A stretch of 64,000 nt of DNA, taken from positions 1,116,001-1,180,000 of the forward strand of contig OZ251574.1 of assembly GCA_965243635.1 (NCBI GenBank), written 5' to 3'. The notes beneath the pieces were generated by a model. That model was given only the letters and a program-made list of their open reading frames with translations, was not told the DNA's origin and did no database searches. Within the stretch, counting starts at the first letter, position 1. Every line of letters starts with the position of its first letter. A program made the position numbers and the translations under genes. Below are positions 1 to 8,703 of this stretch, piece after piece. This stretch comes from Rs1 sp000416275 (GTDB lineage: Bacteria; Pseudomonadota; Gammaproteobacteria; Pseudomonadales; Balneatricaceae).

Positions 1-1008
1 CACCTTCAGCAGCCAATAGAGTTTGCCGGACAGCAGCATTTTCTTACAGTCAGCATCGGTGTGGCAATGTATCCGATAGATGGAGAGGATGTCGCTACGT
101 TATTACATCATTCCGATCAGGCCATGTATGCCGCAAAGAGAGCGGGTCGCAATCGCCACTTCTTTTTTAATGAGGGAATGCGCGAGCAGGCACAAAGCTA
201 TTCTCTGATCCATGAGGATCTATTACGAGGCTTACAAGCGGGGGAGTTTGAGCTTTATTATCAACCGGTAATGAATATTAAAACCGAGACTATTGAATTT
301 TGTGAAGCTTTGATTCGCTGGAACCACCCTGAGAAAGGTTTGGTAATGCCCGATAAATTCATCCCAGTCGCAGAGCGAACCGGTGCCATTCGAGAAATAG
401 GAAATTGGGCTTTTGGCCAGGCTTGTCGCGATATACGAAAATTCACAGAGAGCGATATATCGATAAAAATATCGATCAATCACTCTATCAGTGAGTACTA
501 TTCTAGTAGGGCATTTGAGAGTTGGAAAAAAATTCTCAGTGAAAACTTTGTCACCGGTGATAAGTTTATTTTTGAAATTCCTGAAACATTATTGATGGAT
601 AAAAAATCGGTGCGTATGAGTGTGGTCACGGCAATGCGAAAAATGGGAGTGCAATTTGCCATTGATGATTTTGGCACCGGACATTCGGCAATAAATTATT
701 TGAGAAATTATCCTGCTGAAATACTAAAAATTGACTCTAGTTTAATTCAGGGAATGCAGCAAAATGATAAAGACCGTACCTTGGTGGAAGTGGTGCTTAT
801 TCTCGCTAAGTCTCTAGGTAAGGTAGTAGTGGCAGAGGGGGTAGAAAATGATCAAGTAGCAGCCATTTTAAAAGAACTTGGCTGCGGGTATTTACAGGGG
901 AATTGGCTGTTAGAGCCAAAGCCAATCAATCGCTTAATACCTTATATTCATCAGCATATTTTTGAATTAGAAGATCGACGTGCAGGTGAAGCCAACCACC
1001 GAAGTTAG
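1..1008 (+). CDS. GGDEF-EAL cyclic-di-GMP protein, 5' end outside the window
   Basis: The open frame runs in from the left edge. The first residues (LTVSIGVAMYP, then DQAMYAAKRAGRNR) are the C-terminal end of a GGDEF domain. A complete EAL domain follows from about residue 60 of the visible part. It keeps the residues expected of an active c-di-GMP phosphodiesterase: EAL in FCEALIRW, the Asn of ISINHS, the Glu of FEIPET, DDFGTG, the Lys of LKIDSS, AEGVEN and the Gln of GYLQG. It therefore probably lowers c-di-GMP and so affects motility or biofilm. Whether the GGDEF half is active, and which sensor domain lies upstream, cannot be seen. The protein ends about 25 residues after the domain, as is usual. 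Confidence 0.93.
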   Translation, partial: HLQQPIEFAGQQHFLTVSIGVAMYPIDGEDVATLLHHSDQAMYAAKRAGRNRHFFFNEGMREQAQSYSLIHEDLLRGLQAGEFELYYQPVMNIKTETIEFCEALIRWNHPEKGLVMPDKFIPVAERTGAIREIGNWAFGQACRDIRKFTESDISIKISINHSISEYYSSRAFESWKKILSENFVTGDKFIFEIPETLLMDKKSVRMSVVTAMRKMGVQFAIDDFGTGHSAINYLRNYPAEILKIDSSLIQGMQQNDKDRTLVEVVLILAKSLGKVVVAEGVENDQVAAILKELGCGYLQGNWLLEPKPINRLIPYIHQHIFELEDRRAGEANHRS

Positions 1009-1049
1009 CCGTTAATAGTAGGGTGTTAGCAGTTCACCTCGGTACTTAC

Positions 1050-1088
1050 CTTGCCGGATATCCGCCTGTGACGTTATGCTGAAGTCTC
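1050..1088 (-). repeat. Possible decayed end of a family B MITE
   Basis: GTTATGCTGAAGTCTC at 1073-1088 matches the family B terminal repeat GTTATGCAGAGGTCTC at 14 of 16 positions. Just upstream, CTTACCTT resembles the subterminal part of that element read in reverse. No second end or target duplication was found, so this is a relic at best. Confidence 0.3.
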
Positions 1089-1162
1089 ATTTATACGGGA
1101 TAAGCTCTGAGTTTTCAGATTGGCAGTCGCTGTAATTGAATGTGCTCTATGGGGTGATATTT

Positions 1163-1201
1163 CCTAGAATAGCTTCGCTGTTTAACGACCGCTATTCTAG
1201 G
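1163..1201. terminator. Stem-loop between convergent genes
   Basis: An 11-bp perfect stem (CCTAGAATAGC paired with GCTATTCTAGG) lies between the end of the EAL gene and the end of the helicase gene, which converge here. It is not followed by a clear T-run on either strand. A bidirectional terminator role is therefore an inference from position. Confidence 0.4.
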
Positions 1202-1241
1202 TGCATATCTTAGCCCAACAAAAATAAGCGTTAAGTCTCGC

Positions 1242-2564
1242 CTATCTTTTACGAGTGAGAGGAGCCATTCCATCGTCAATCATACTAGGCTTACTGCTCT
1301 GCTTAGTTTTTGGTTTTGATTTTTTAGCTTTGGCTGCTTTTTGAGCAGGTTTGGATAGTTGCTTTTTTGCGGTTTTCTTTTTCTTTGAGCCTGTCGCTTT
1401 TCCCGAAGATTTTAATTTTTTAGGCCCTGTATAACTACCTTCTAATCCTTGAATCTGTCGTTTTTCAAATTTAGTTTTCAAGTAACGTTCAATACTTGCC
1501 ATCAAATTCCATTCAGTTGGGTCTATCAAAGATATCGCTTTACCCGCTAGCCCCGCTCTTCCGGTTCTTCCAGTGCGGTGGATATAATCATCACCAGAGC
1601 GTGGCATGTCTCGGTTAATAACCAATTCAATGCCTTTAATATCGATTCCTCGGGCAGCGACATCAGTTGCTATCAGAATGCTAAGCTTTCCGCTCTGTAA
1701 TAAATTGACCACATGCTTGCGCTGCTCTTGAGTGAGGTCTCCGTGTAGTATGCCCGCTCTGAGTCCAAAACGCCGCACGTACCCGTTTAATCTGCTTGCC
1801 TCTACAATAGTATTGGTAAAAACGATGACTTTTTCATATTTTTCTTTGTGCAGTAAAGAAATTAGTTGTTTGTCTTTAAGGTTGCTATCAGTGGCGGTGA
1901 TGATTTGGTGAGTAATCTTGTGGTGGACTTCTCGATGGCTGTTAAGCTCATGAATTTTTGGATTATCTAGGCAGTCTATGGCAAATTTTGGAATCTCATT
2001 CTTAGACAGAGTCGCTGAGAACAACATCGTCTGACGCTCAGTGGGGCAAGTGTCGATAATTCGTTTGACGTCATCTTCAAAACCCATATCAACCATGCGA
2101 TCGGCTTCGTCTAAAATCAGCACTTCAATATCGCTAAGGTCAATGGTGCCTTTATCTAAATGATCAATTAGGCGGCCAGGTGTGGCGATTAAAATATCGG
2201 GGTTCTTGCGTAATCTAGCGGCTTGAGGTTTGAATTCTTCCCCTCCACAGACCGTATCACCTTTAATAAAGGTAAATTGCGCCAACAGTTCAAGATGCTT
2301 ATTTACCTGCTGAGCTAGTTCTCTAGTGGGTGTTAGTATTAAAGCTCTCGCTTCATGCCCTGGGGGTTTTACGGTCAGCAACCGATCCAGTAGTGGAATT
2401 AAAAAGGCGGCGGTTTTACCACTGCCAGTTTCGGCGGTCACTAGCACATCTTCACCTGCTAAGGCGTCTGCTAAAGTCGCCAGCTGAACGTTAGTGGGAG
2501 TGTTAAAATTTAAGGCGTGTAGCGCTTTCATTAAGCGGTCGTGCAATTGATGTTCGTGAAACAC
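1242..2564 (-). CDS. DEAD-box ATP-dependent RNA helicase (SrmB/RhlE type)
   Basis: 440 residues with all the helicase motifs: Q-motif region FNTPTNVQ, Walker A AETGSGKT near residue 44, PTRELAQQ, DEAD in LILDEADRM, SAT, and HRTGRTGRAG. After residue 370 comes a low-complexity tail rich in Lys, Ser and Ala (GSKKKKTAKK and similar), which typically binds RNA non-specifically. Proteins of this group unwind short RNA duplexes in ribosome assembly or mRNA decay. Length and tail resemble SrmB (about 440 residues), but RhlE cannot be excluded. The gene stands alone and converges on the EAL gene. Confidence 0.92.
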   Translation of the reverse strand: MFHEHQLHDRLMKALHALNFNTPTNVQLATLADALAGEDVLVTAETGSGKTAAFLIPLLDRLLTVKPPGHEARALILTPTRELAQQVNKHLELLAQFTFIKGDTVCGGEEFKPQAARLRKNPDILIATPGRLIDHLDKGTIDLSDIEVLILDEADRMVDMGFEDDVKRIIDTCPTERQTMLFSATLSKNEIPKFAIDCLDNPKIHELNSHREVHHKITHQIITATDSNLKDKQLISLLHKEKYEKVIVFTNTIVEASRLNGYVRRFGLRAGILHGDLTQEQRKHVVNLLQSGKLSILIATDVAARGIDIKGIELVINRDMPRSGDDYIHRTGRTGRAGLAGKAISLIDPTEWNLMASIERYLKTKFEKRQIQGLEGSYTGPKKLKSSGKATGSKKKKTAKKQLSKPAQKAAKAKKSKPKTKQSSKPSMIDDGMAPLTRKR

Positions 2565-2900
2565 AAGTCTAATCTCTGATCAAAAAATATGTTGCATTTT
2601 AGCAGATTTAACTGGGTAAATGTTATGTAAAAATGTCAACTGAATATTTTTATCAGTATTCGCTGTTGTTTTTACCCGACATAAATTAAGGCTATAACTG
2701 TTAATTATTACTAATTTGTACTACCCTGCACGTTTATAGTAAGCGCTTGACTCCGTGATTGCTATGTTAGCAACAGGTAATGTTCCGGATAAATACTGGA
2801 AAATAGACCTACCACTGATATTTATTTTACCAAGCTCACGTTACCTTTTACCTGAATCAGGTGTTAAATATAGTGAGATGAAAGGTTATTGAAAACGCTC
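2565..2900. other. Intergenic region between divergent helicase and lipoprotein genes
   Basis: About 330 bases hold the promoters of both flanking genes. No gene or convincing -35/-10 pair stands out. The only distinctive sequence is an 11-bp perfect palindrome at 2851-2861 made of family A MITE tips. Confidence 0.5.
2851..2861. repeat. Palindromic footprint of family A MITE tips
   Basis: CCTGAATCAGG joins the left tip (CCTGAATC) and right tip (GATTCAGG) of family A with nothing between them. The flanking 5-mers TTTTA and TGTTA agree at 4 of 5 positions, which looks like an old target duplication. A scar of excision or internal deletion is inferred; chance is possible for so short a sequence. 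Confidence 0.4.
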
Positions 2901-3407
2901 ATGAATAGACTATTTGTTTTTTTAAAGATCCCAATGCTAGCCACGCTAATAGTGCTATTAACTGGCTGTGCAGTGAATACCACCAATTCGACTAGCCACT
3001 CTGGGGCTGCGATGCATCCTCTTATTAAGGTTGAAAAAGAGCTGCTAGGTTACTACAGCGATTGGCAGGGAACTCCCTATCGATACGGAAAAAATAGTCG
3101 TAAGGGCCTTGATTGTAGTGCTTTCGTCAAGAATGCATATGAGTCTGTCTTTAATCTAGATATTCCTCGCACTACTCTAGGTCAAGCTAAATTAGGGGCG
3201 AGTATTAATAAATCAGCACTCATTCCTGGCGACTTAGTTTTGTTCAAAACATCACGTTTTGTTAAGCATGTGGGGATAGTGGTTAACGGTAATAAATTTA
3301 TGCATGTCTCTAAGAAAATGGGGGTGACCATCTCAGCTCTGGATAATGTGTATTGGCGTAAAAAATACTGGAAAGCCGTACGTCCAGATAACGGTATCAA
3401 AATTTAA
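2901..3407 (+). CDS. NlpC/P60 family lipoprotein, peptidoglycan endopeptidase
   Basis: About 168 residues. The N-terminus is a lipoprotein signal (hydrophobic stretch ending LLTGC), so the mature protein is lipidated and probably outer-membrane anchored. The NlpC/P60 fold follows. The catalytic Cys is in GLDCSAFV (about residue 72), with His in KHVGIV and His in FMHVS. The family cleaves peptide cross-links in peptidoglycan; MepS (Spr) of E. coli is the nearest model in size and architecture. An in-frame TTG at 2889 is an alternative start. I prefer the ATG at 2901 because it gives the more normal signal peptide, though neither start has an ideally spaced ribosome site. Confidence 0.88.
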   Translation: MNRLFVFLKIPMLATLIVLLTGCAVNTTNSTSHSGAAMHPLIKVEKELLGYYSDWQGTPYRYGKNSRKGLDCSAFVKNAYESVFNLDIPRTTLGQAKLGASINKSALIPGDLVLFKTSRFVKHVGIVVNGNKFMHVSKKMGVTISALDNVYWRKKYWKAVRPDNGIKI

Positions 3408-3428
3408 GCATGCTATAGCGTTATTAAT

Positions 3429-3454
3429 AGTTGGCACGATACTCAGTGCCAACT
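3429..3454. terminator. Candidate bidirectional terminator
   Basis: A 9-bp stem, AGTTGGCAC against GTGCCAACT, sits between two convergent genes (stops at 3407 and 3462). Short T-rich sequence follows on the plus side. Confidence 0.5.
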
Positions 3455-3461
3455 TAGTTGT

Positions 3462-4214
3462 TTAAATTCTCACCTGTAATTGGTTTAACAGCCGCTGGAG
3501 TGGAATCTTTAATTTCTCTCCTAATTTTTTTGCCTCCGACTGCAGCTTTCTCGGGTGTGGATCCGCCTGATAGTTTTTTCCGATGATGACAATGATATTA
3601 CCTTCATCGGTCACTATTGTCAGAGCCTGTGAAGTGAATTCTTCTTCTAGAAAGTCTAAGTCAAATGGTAAATATCCCTTGCCCTCATCCCATAAGTTAA
3701 GCACTAAAATGCCTTGCTCATTCAATGCTTTGTGGCAGTTGCGGATGAATTTTTTGTTGGCAATAGAATCCTGAATACCGCTGTCTAAGTACAGGTCAAC
3801 AAATAATATATCTGATTGTTGATCGGTTTTCTTGATAAATTGAAAAGCATCGGTTATTTCAATCGTTAAGCGATCGGTGCTGGGAAGTTCGAACCATTGG
3901 TGGGCAATTTCCTGTACTTTTTTGCGTAACTCTACCGCGGTAACCTGAATATCATCATCAAAGAGCAATAATGATTTTGCTATAGACCCTGCACCTAAAC
4001 CAAGTAATAGTGCGGATTTGGCATTCGGGCAGAATAGCAGTGCTAACATCATAGACTGAGTATACTGAAATAAAAGCCTATCAGGCTGGTTTATCTGCAT
4101 CCCACTTTGTTGTCCTCCACCACCAAAGGTTAGGTAATAATTATCGCTATCGCTCATCACATGGATATCACCCCATTGATCGGTCGTGTGTAAAATCTCA
4201 AAAAAATGACTCAT
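3462..4214 (-). CDS. Spermidine-synthase-like (SpeE fold) protein
   Basis: 250 residues with a Rossmann methyltransferase-type fold like that of spermidine synthases. LLLGLGAGS at about residues 69-77 is the nucleotide-binding glycine loop, VTAVELR the acidic loop, and ILFVDLYLD the motif IV region where aminopropyltransferases keep a catalytic Asp. Stand-alone proteins of this type are common in gammaproteobacteria and are often annotated as spermidine synthase, although many lack proof of the activity. No speD-like decarboxylase lies nearby, so the substrate stays unknown. The gene is monocistronic. Confidence 0.75.
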   Translation of the reverse strand: MSHFFEILHTTDQWGDIHVMSDSDNYYLTFGGGGQQSGMQINQPDRLLFQYTQSMMLALLFCPNAKSALLLGLGAGSIAKSLLLFDDDIQVTAVELRKKVQEIAHQWFELPSTDRLTIEITDAFQFIKKTDQQSDILFVDLYLDSGIQDSIANKKFIRNCHKALNEQGILVLNLWDEGKGYLPFDLDFLEEEFTSQALTIVTDEGNIIVIIGKNYQADPHPRKLQSEAKKLGEKLKIPLQRLLNQLQVRI

Positions 4215-4281
4215 AAATTAATTGTTTATCTGTGTTAGGTATAAGGTATTAGTATTATAGGTAAAAACCTAAGTAATAATA

Positions 4282-4310
4282 TTGCTAATCGTTCTCATTT
4301 GCAGTATCAT
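4282..4310 (+). promoter_or_regulatory. Sigma70-like promoter overlapping a Fur-box-like site
   Basis: TTGCTA (4282-4287) and TATCAT (4305-4310) are 17 bp apart. GCTAATCGTTCTCATTTGC (4284-4302) lies across the spacer. It agrees with the Fur consensus GATAATGATAATCATTATC at 12 of 19 positions. Binding there would block the promoter when iron is plentiful. The assignment rests only on this match and on the position. Confidence 0.45.
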
Positions 4311-4316
4311 TAATTT

Positions 4317-4455
4317 GCTCATAAGGTAACCCGATGAATTATATCTGGTTAGCTTCATCTTTTTTAGCTTGATTGCATAAATGCTTGCATTAACTAACCA
4401 AGATACACGGTTCTTGTCATTTATAGGCAACTCTTTATGAGTTGCTTTTTTTTCT
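4317..4455 (+). ncRNA. Candidate small RNA or short-peptide transcript
   Basis: A transcript from the 4282-4310 promoter would start near 4317 and end at the strong intrinsic terminator at 4427-4455, giving about 140 nt. It contains a 12-codon open frame starting with the ATG at 4334 (MNYIWLASSFLA), preceded by AAGGT. It could be a Fur-repressed regulatory RNA, comparable in concept to RyhB or PrrF, or encode this peptide. I do not recognise the core sequence of either known RNA. Confidence 0.35.
4427..4455 (+). terminator. Strong rho-independent terminator
   Basis: GCAACTC paired with GAGTTGC around a short loop is followed by a run of eight T. It ends a plus-strand transcript, yet no annotated gene lies upstream on that strand within 1 kb. 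Confidence 0.8.
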
Positions 4456-4506
4456 CTAAAATTTCCCTCACTAGTCTGTCTATAACTATTTCAATGTTAT
4501 GTTTAA

Positions 4507-4714
4507 CCTGAATCAGTGACTTCACTGCACCACATAGCGCACGTTCTTGATTCCACGGCGGTTAGAAAAATAGCCACTGAAGCTATGGGTTTTATGCATG
4601 GATGCATTTATTTAGCGAATGCAGGAGCATATCAGCTTGCAGCTAAGATTTTTCAATTCCACGGTAGATCCAATATCTTACACTCTGTATTCATTTTGAA
4701 GTCACGGATTCAGG
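4507..4714 (+). repeat. Family A MITE, copy 1 (longest)
   Basis: 208 bp bounded by CCTGAATCAGTGACTTCA and its near-exact inverse, ending in GATTCAGG. It is flanked by the direct repeat TTTAA on both sides (4502-4506 and 4715-4719). The interior carries an open frame (TSLHHIAHVLDSTAVRK and so on) shared with the other copies. This copy has an extra stretch of about 40 bp (around 4590-4645) that the others lack. It encodes no transposase. Confidence 0.88.
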
Positions 4715-4906
4715 TTTAAGCATGTCTAGTTCTATCTAGATAGTATCGCTTTAATTTTTAAAAATCATATATGCTTGCTATGAAGGTCATTTTTAATGAT
4801 CACATAGGGAAGTACCTTAGAAGGTGCTAAAATAAAATCATGATATATCAACACATTATCAAATCAGCCTTAGACTAATAAGGATTTCCTCTACCGGAAC
4901 TATATT

Positions 4907-5500
4907 ATGCTAGCACTAGAGCAACAAATGACATTTATTATGGAGATAGATCGCTTAAAATCAATTTATCGGCGAACAATGGTCAAATCAGATAATAACC
5001 GTCAAGAAAACAGTGCCGAGCATAGTTGGCAAATTGCTTTAAGTGCGCAAATATTACAGCATTATGCAGAGCAGAAAGTTGATATTAGCCGGGTGACTTG
5101 CATGTTGCTAATTCATGATATTGTAGAAATTGATGCAGGTGATCTATTTGCTTTTGAAGACCCATCGTTGATGGAAGAGCAAGAGCAAAAAGAAAAAAAG
5201 GCGGCAGTAAGAATTTTTGGTTTACTGCCGGAAGAACAGTCTAAAAAAATGCTCGATTTATGGTTGGAATTTGAAGAGGCCACGACTGCTGATGCTAGAT
5301 TTGCTAAGTCGATTGATCGAATTTTACCGCTGGCGCAAAATATGGCTAATAATGGGGGCAGTTGGCCTATCAACAAAGTTAGAAAGTCTCAAGTGATTAC
5401 CCGCAACTTATATTTGCAGGGTTTATCTCCGAAACTCTGGGAGTATGCTAAACAGCAAATTGAACTGGCTTGTGAGCGAGGTTGGTTGATTAGAGATTGA
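4907..5500 (+). CDS. HD-domain hydrolase (HD_3, YfbR/HDDC2-like)
   Basis: 197 residues. Metal ligands of the HD superfamily are visible: His in ENSAEHSW (about residue 42), the HD pair in LLIHDIVEIDAGD (about 73), and a later Asp in AKSIDRILPL. The arrangement fits the HD_3 group that includes the 5'-deoxynucleotidase YfbR. A nucleotide or phosphoester substrate is likely but not shown. An in-frame ATG at 4928 is an alternative start. The family A MITE and its flanks separate it from upstream genes. Confidence 0.82.
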   Translation: MLALEQQMTFIMEIDRLKSIYRRTMVKSDNNRQENSAEHSWQIALSAQILQHYAEQKVDISRVTCMLLIHDIVEIDAGDLFAFEDPSLMEEQEQKEKKAAVRIFGLLPEEQSKKMLDLWLEFEEATTADARFAKSIDRILPLAQNMANNGGSWPINKVRKSQVITRNLYLQGLSPKLWEYAKQQIELACERGWLIRD

Positions 5501-5545
5501 GTTGTGGGCTTCTTGAGAGAGGGCTAATATTATCAATTGTACTGT

Positions 5546-5707
5546 GAGGCCTCTGCATAACGTTGCGAGCGAAGGTAAGACAAGGCAATAACCGGCGAGA
5601 TAGCGGAGTTAGTATGTCCCTGTTTATGGGTATTACAGGTGTAAATGAGCATATTTAGCCGGTTTTTAACGCCGTATTACCGAGCGCAGTAGTTATGCAG
5701 AGGTCTC
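5546..5707 (+). repeat. Family B MITE, copy 1
   Basis: 162 bp from GAGGCCTCTGCATAAC to its inverse GTTATGCAGAGGTCTC. The flanking 5-mers ACTGT and AGTGT agree at 4 of 5 positions. It shares its interior with the copies at 6590 and 54295 but lacks their duplicated segment (CAGTGTGCCC). Confidence 0.8.
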
Positions 5708-5794
5708 AGTGTGAAATTAATGTATTATGCTCTGCACTCACTCTGAAACCACCAATTTAAGACTTAAGGTCTATCCCGGTTAGAATATTGCGTG

Positions 5795-6571
5795 TTAAGT
5801 TCGCCCATAAAAAGTCATCCGTGCCGCTTCAGATAAAGCCACATTAGCGGCAGAATTATAGGCTAGTACCGCCAATATCCTAGTGGTATTACCTGTAACC
5901 GGCGTCACTCTATGCATAGCATTACGGCCTCTAAACAAAGTCAACGTCCCTGCAGTTGCAGACAATGTCTTGATATCTACATGGCCATCCAGCACTTTAG
6001 TGACACCGCTGAAATTCATATCTCCTGCGTCTGCGTCGCGCATATCCTCAATATATTCAAATTGCCCCCCAGCTTCAGGTGCCTGTAATAATAAGGTGAT
6101 GGCAAATGATGACTCATCAAAATGCCAGCCAAGCTCTTGGCCTTGGTTAGCGTAATGGATATTAATTGATGAGAGTGAGTCGGCGTAATCGAACAACTGT
6201 TGCTCACAAAAAATACTGGCAAGAAAAGTGCGAAACAACGCTGAATTATACAGTTGCTTTAGAACTGAGTGCTTTGGAATTTGATCATCGGTTATACAGC
6301 CCTTTGACGAAGTGATTAGTCGATTGCGAACATGATTGTCGGTATAGCTTGGATCCGATTTCTTTAAATATACATTATGCTGGGTGTTGGTGTAAAAAGC
6401 TAAATGCTGTTCGGCTAGTGCCTCGTCGACTATTAATTGAATAGCTGCAGTACTTAAAAAGTTCTTTAATACTAAGCTCCCCGAATCGTTTAAGTGTTGT
6501 TTACACTGCTCGGTAAAAACGTAATCGTCTATTGGATGCGCATTGAAATTGACAATATCTGGTAATTGCAT
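5795..6571 (-). CDS. 2-oxoglutarate/Fe(II)-dependent oxygenase-like protein
   Basis: 258 residues. The iron-binding facial triad is visible: the HxD motif in GWHFDESS (about residue 148) and a distal His in AMHRVTPV (about 218), followed by the Arg of TTRILAV that usually holds 2-oxoglutarate. The substrate is unknown. The LysR regulator at 6904 is divergently placed, which often marks a regulator-target pair. A family B MITE now fills the shared intergenic region, 18 bp upstream of this gene's start, and may have altered that control. Confidence 0.78.
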   Translation of the reverse strand: MQLPDIVNFNAHPIDDYVFTEQCKQHLNDSGSLVLKNFLSTAAIQLIVDEALAEQHLAFYTNTQHNVYLKKSDPSYTDNHVRNRLITSSKGCITDDQIPKHSVLKQLYNSALFRTFLASIFCEQQLFDYADSLSSINIHYANQGQELGWHFDESSFAITLLLQAPEAGGQFEYIEDMRDADAGDMNFSGVTKVLDGHVDIKTLSATAGTLTLFRGRNAMHRVTPVTGNTTRILAVLAYNSAANVALSEAARMTFYGRT

Positions 6572-6589
6572 ATGAATTTCTCTCTAGTT

Positions 6590-6775
6590 GAGACGTTCTG
6601 CATAACGTTGTGAGCGAAGGTAAGACCAGGCAAAAACCGGCGAGATAGCGGAGTCAGTGTGCCCCTAACTTTGGGTACAGTGTGCCCCTCTTCATGGGTA
6701 TTACTGGTGTAAACGAGCATATTGAGCCAGTTTTTAACGCCGTATTGCCGAGCACAGTCGTTATGCAGAGGCCTC
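6590..6775 (+). repeat. Family B MITE, copy 2
   Basis: 186 bp with ends GAGACGTTCTGCATAAC and GTTATGCAGAGGCCTC. A perfect 5-bp direct repeat TAGTT flanks it (6585-6589 and 6776-6780). It contains two copies of the short segment CAGTGTGCCCCT. It sits between the divergent oxygenase and LysR genes. Confidence 0.88.
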
Positions 6776-6903
6776 TAGTTAATATTAGTTAAGAATAATT
6801 AATGTTAACTAGTGATTAAAGTGATATTTTCTTGGGTTATTGGTAAGTAAAACTTAATATACCACTATCAGTGGCTTAGCTAATACTGAAAAATAGGGCA
6901 TCA

Positions 6904-7800
6904 ATGATTACTCGTTTACCTTCTATAGCTTCATTACTGGCATTTGAAGCAGCGGCAGGAAGTGGCAGTTTTGCTAAAGCCGCGAACCAACTGTGCGTCA
7001 CTCCGGCTGCTATCAGTCAACAAGTGCAAAGCTTAGAAATTCATTTAGAGGTGAAGCTATTCGATAGGTTTAAAACGGGTGTGAAATTGACCAGAGCAGG
7101 GCAAAGCTATTTAGTGTCGATCCTTGGCGGGTTAGAAAAATTGAGACTTGCACAGCAGCAAATAGTGCAATTTAACAATCTTGAAATATTGACTATCACT
7201 GCATTGCCTTCTGTGGCACAAAAATGGTTGATGCCATTAGTGTTGGAATGGATGGACATCAATCCCAAAATAGAAGTAAGAGTCGAGGCGAGTCACGCAA
7301 AAATCAATTTTAATCACAGTGCCTCAGATATGTGTATAAGTTTTGGCGATACCGGTTATAGCGAGTGTTTTAAAGACAAGTTAGTGCAGGATAGTGTCTG
7401 TGTGGTGGCCAGTCCTGAATTGCTCAATAAACTAGCGCAACCCCTCGCTTTAAAAAAGGTATTAGAGCTGCCGATGATCCATGTTGATTGGGGGGATGAT
7501 AACTGCAATTTGCCGCAGTGGCAGGATTGGCTAGATGCTACAACTGGCGAGCCTTTCCCGATTCAGGCTGGTCCTAGGTTCAATCTATCCAGTATGGCAA
7601 TTGATGCTGCCGTTCAGGGAAAAGGCTTGTTACTGGGGCAGCAACTCTTAATAGCTGAAGAAATTAAATTGCACAAGCTGGTCCCGCTATTTCCCACTCA
7701 GCTGCCTTTAGGGGAGGCGTACTTTTTGATTTATCCACAGCGTACACTAGATAATCCCAATGCGAAGAATTTAATAAACTGGTTGAAAGCGCAGTTTTAA
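6904..7800 (+). CDS. LysR-family transcriptional regulator, GcvA-like
   Basis: 298 residues. The N-terminal winged helix-turn-helix (RLPSIASLLAFEAAAGSGS, then FAKAANQLCVTPAAISQQV) has the sequence typical of the GcvA/AmpR branch. A periplasmic-binding-type effector domain fills residues 95-298. Its likely target is the divergent oxygenase gene at 5795-6571. It converges on ilvY with only 12 bp between the stop codons. Confidence 0.88.
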   Translation: MITRLPSIASLLAFEAAAGSGSFAKAANQLCVTPAAISQQVQSLEIHLEVKLFDRFKTGVKLTRAGQSYLVSILGGLEKLRLAQQQIVQFNNLEILTITALPSVAQKWLMPLVLEWMDINPKIEVRVEASHAKINFNHSASDMCISFGDTGYSECFKDKLVQDSVCVVASPELLNKLAQPLALKKVLELPMIHVDWGDDNCNLPQWQDWLDATTGEPFPIQAGPRFNLSSMAIDAAVQGKGLLLGQQLLIAEEIKLHKLVPLFPTQLPLGEAYFLIYPQRTLDNPNAKNLINWLKAQF

Positions 7801-7812
7801 AGTTGATGGAGG

Positions 7813-8703
7813 TCATCGATTTAAGTCCCAGAAGGCACGCACCAGTGGGTTTTTCAGCTTTTTATCTAAAGTGAACAAACCAATATTAAACGCGGCCAAT
7901 TTTTTTGGCGGGTTAACCACAGTAACGGCATTTTTTAATGGGCTATTTCGCAACACTATCTCCGGCACTATCCCTATGCCAAAGCCTAAACTGACCATAC
8001 TAACAATGGCTTCGTTACCAGCGACTTGTGCATAAATTTTGGGATTGACCGCCATCGCATTAAACCACTCATTGATGCTTTTACGAGCGACTCCCTGCTC
8101 TGAGAGAATCATCGGGATCCGCTCCCAGCTGCTTTGAATCTTATGCGGCTCTTGAGTGTTGGCAAGTTCAATTAAATGCGGGCTTTCATTGGGGGCAATG
8201 AATAGTAATTCGGAACTTGCTATCGGTTGGAAAGTGACACCTTGAGGAAGTTTTTCAGGCATCGCACCCATGGTGATATCTTCCGTGCCAGACAAAGTTT
8301 TGGTGATAGCGTGGTCGGAATCGCCTGTGTGTAACTTGATTTCAACTTGCGGATATTTTAATCGAAATTTACGCAGGATGTCGTACAAAAAACTATAACT
8401 GGCGGTCACTGAGCAATAGACACTCAATTCACCGCTTAAAGTGCGGCTGTTTTCCTGTAAAGATGAACGAATAATATCCCACTGATTGATTGTTTCGTTG
8501 GCATAGTGGATAAAATCTTTACCTGCTTTGGTTAACGAGACACTGCGGTTATCGCGCTCGAATAATTTAACCCCTAAACTAGCTTCGAGTTGCATAATAT
8601 TACGACTTAATGCCGAGACACTTAAGTGTGACATCTCGCTGGCACGACCAAAGTGTAATGAGTTAGCTAAATTTAAAAAAAGCTTTAAGTTTTTTGTATC
8701 CAT
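7813..8703 (-). CDS. ilvY: IlvY-type LysR regulator
   Basis: 296 residues, closely matching E. coli IlvY throughout. Examples are the DNA-binding segment LHFGRASEMSHLSVSALSRN, LSGELSVYCSVTASYS, VEIKLHTGDSDHA, and EAIVSMVSLGFGIGIVPEIVL. In enterics IlvY senses acetolactate or acetohydroxybutyrate and activates the divergent ilvC gene. Here the divergent neighbour is msrP, not ilvC, so the target must lie elsewhere or the role has changed. Confidence 0.88.
   Translation of the reverse strand: MDTKNLKLFLNLANSLHFGRASEMSHLSVSALSRNIMQLEASLGVKLFERDNRSVSLTKAGKDFIHYANETINQWDIIRSSLQENSRTLSGELSVYCSVTASYSFLYDILRKFRLKYPQVEIKLHTGDSDHAITKTLSGTEDITMGAMPEKLPQGVTFQPIASSELLFIAPNESPHLIELANTQEPHKIQSSWERIPMILSEQGVARKSINEWFNAMAVNPKIYAQVAGNEAIVSMVSLGFGIGIVPEIVLRNSPLKNAVTVVNPPKKLAAFNIGLFTLDKKLKNPLVRAFWDLNR

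Noticed and set aside
4516..4719. A 67-residue gene as an independent protein
   Set aside because: It lies wholly within a family A MITE. It is reported with the element and discussed as a finding, not as a gene.
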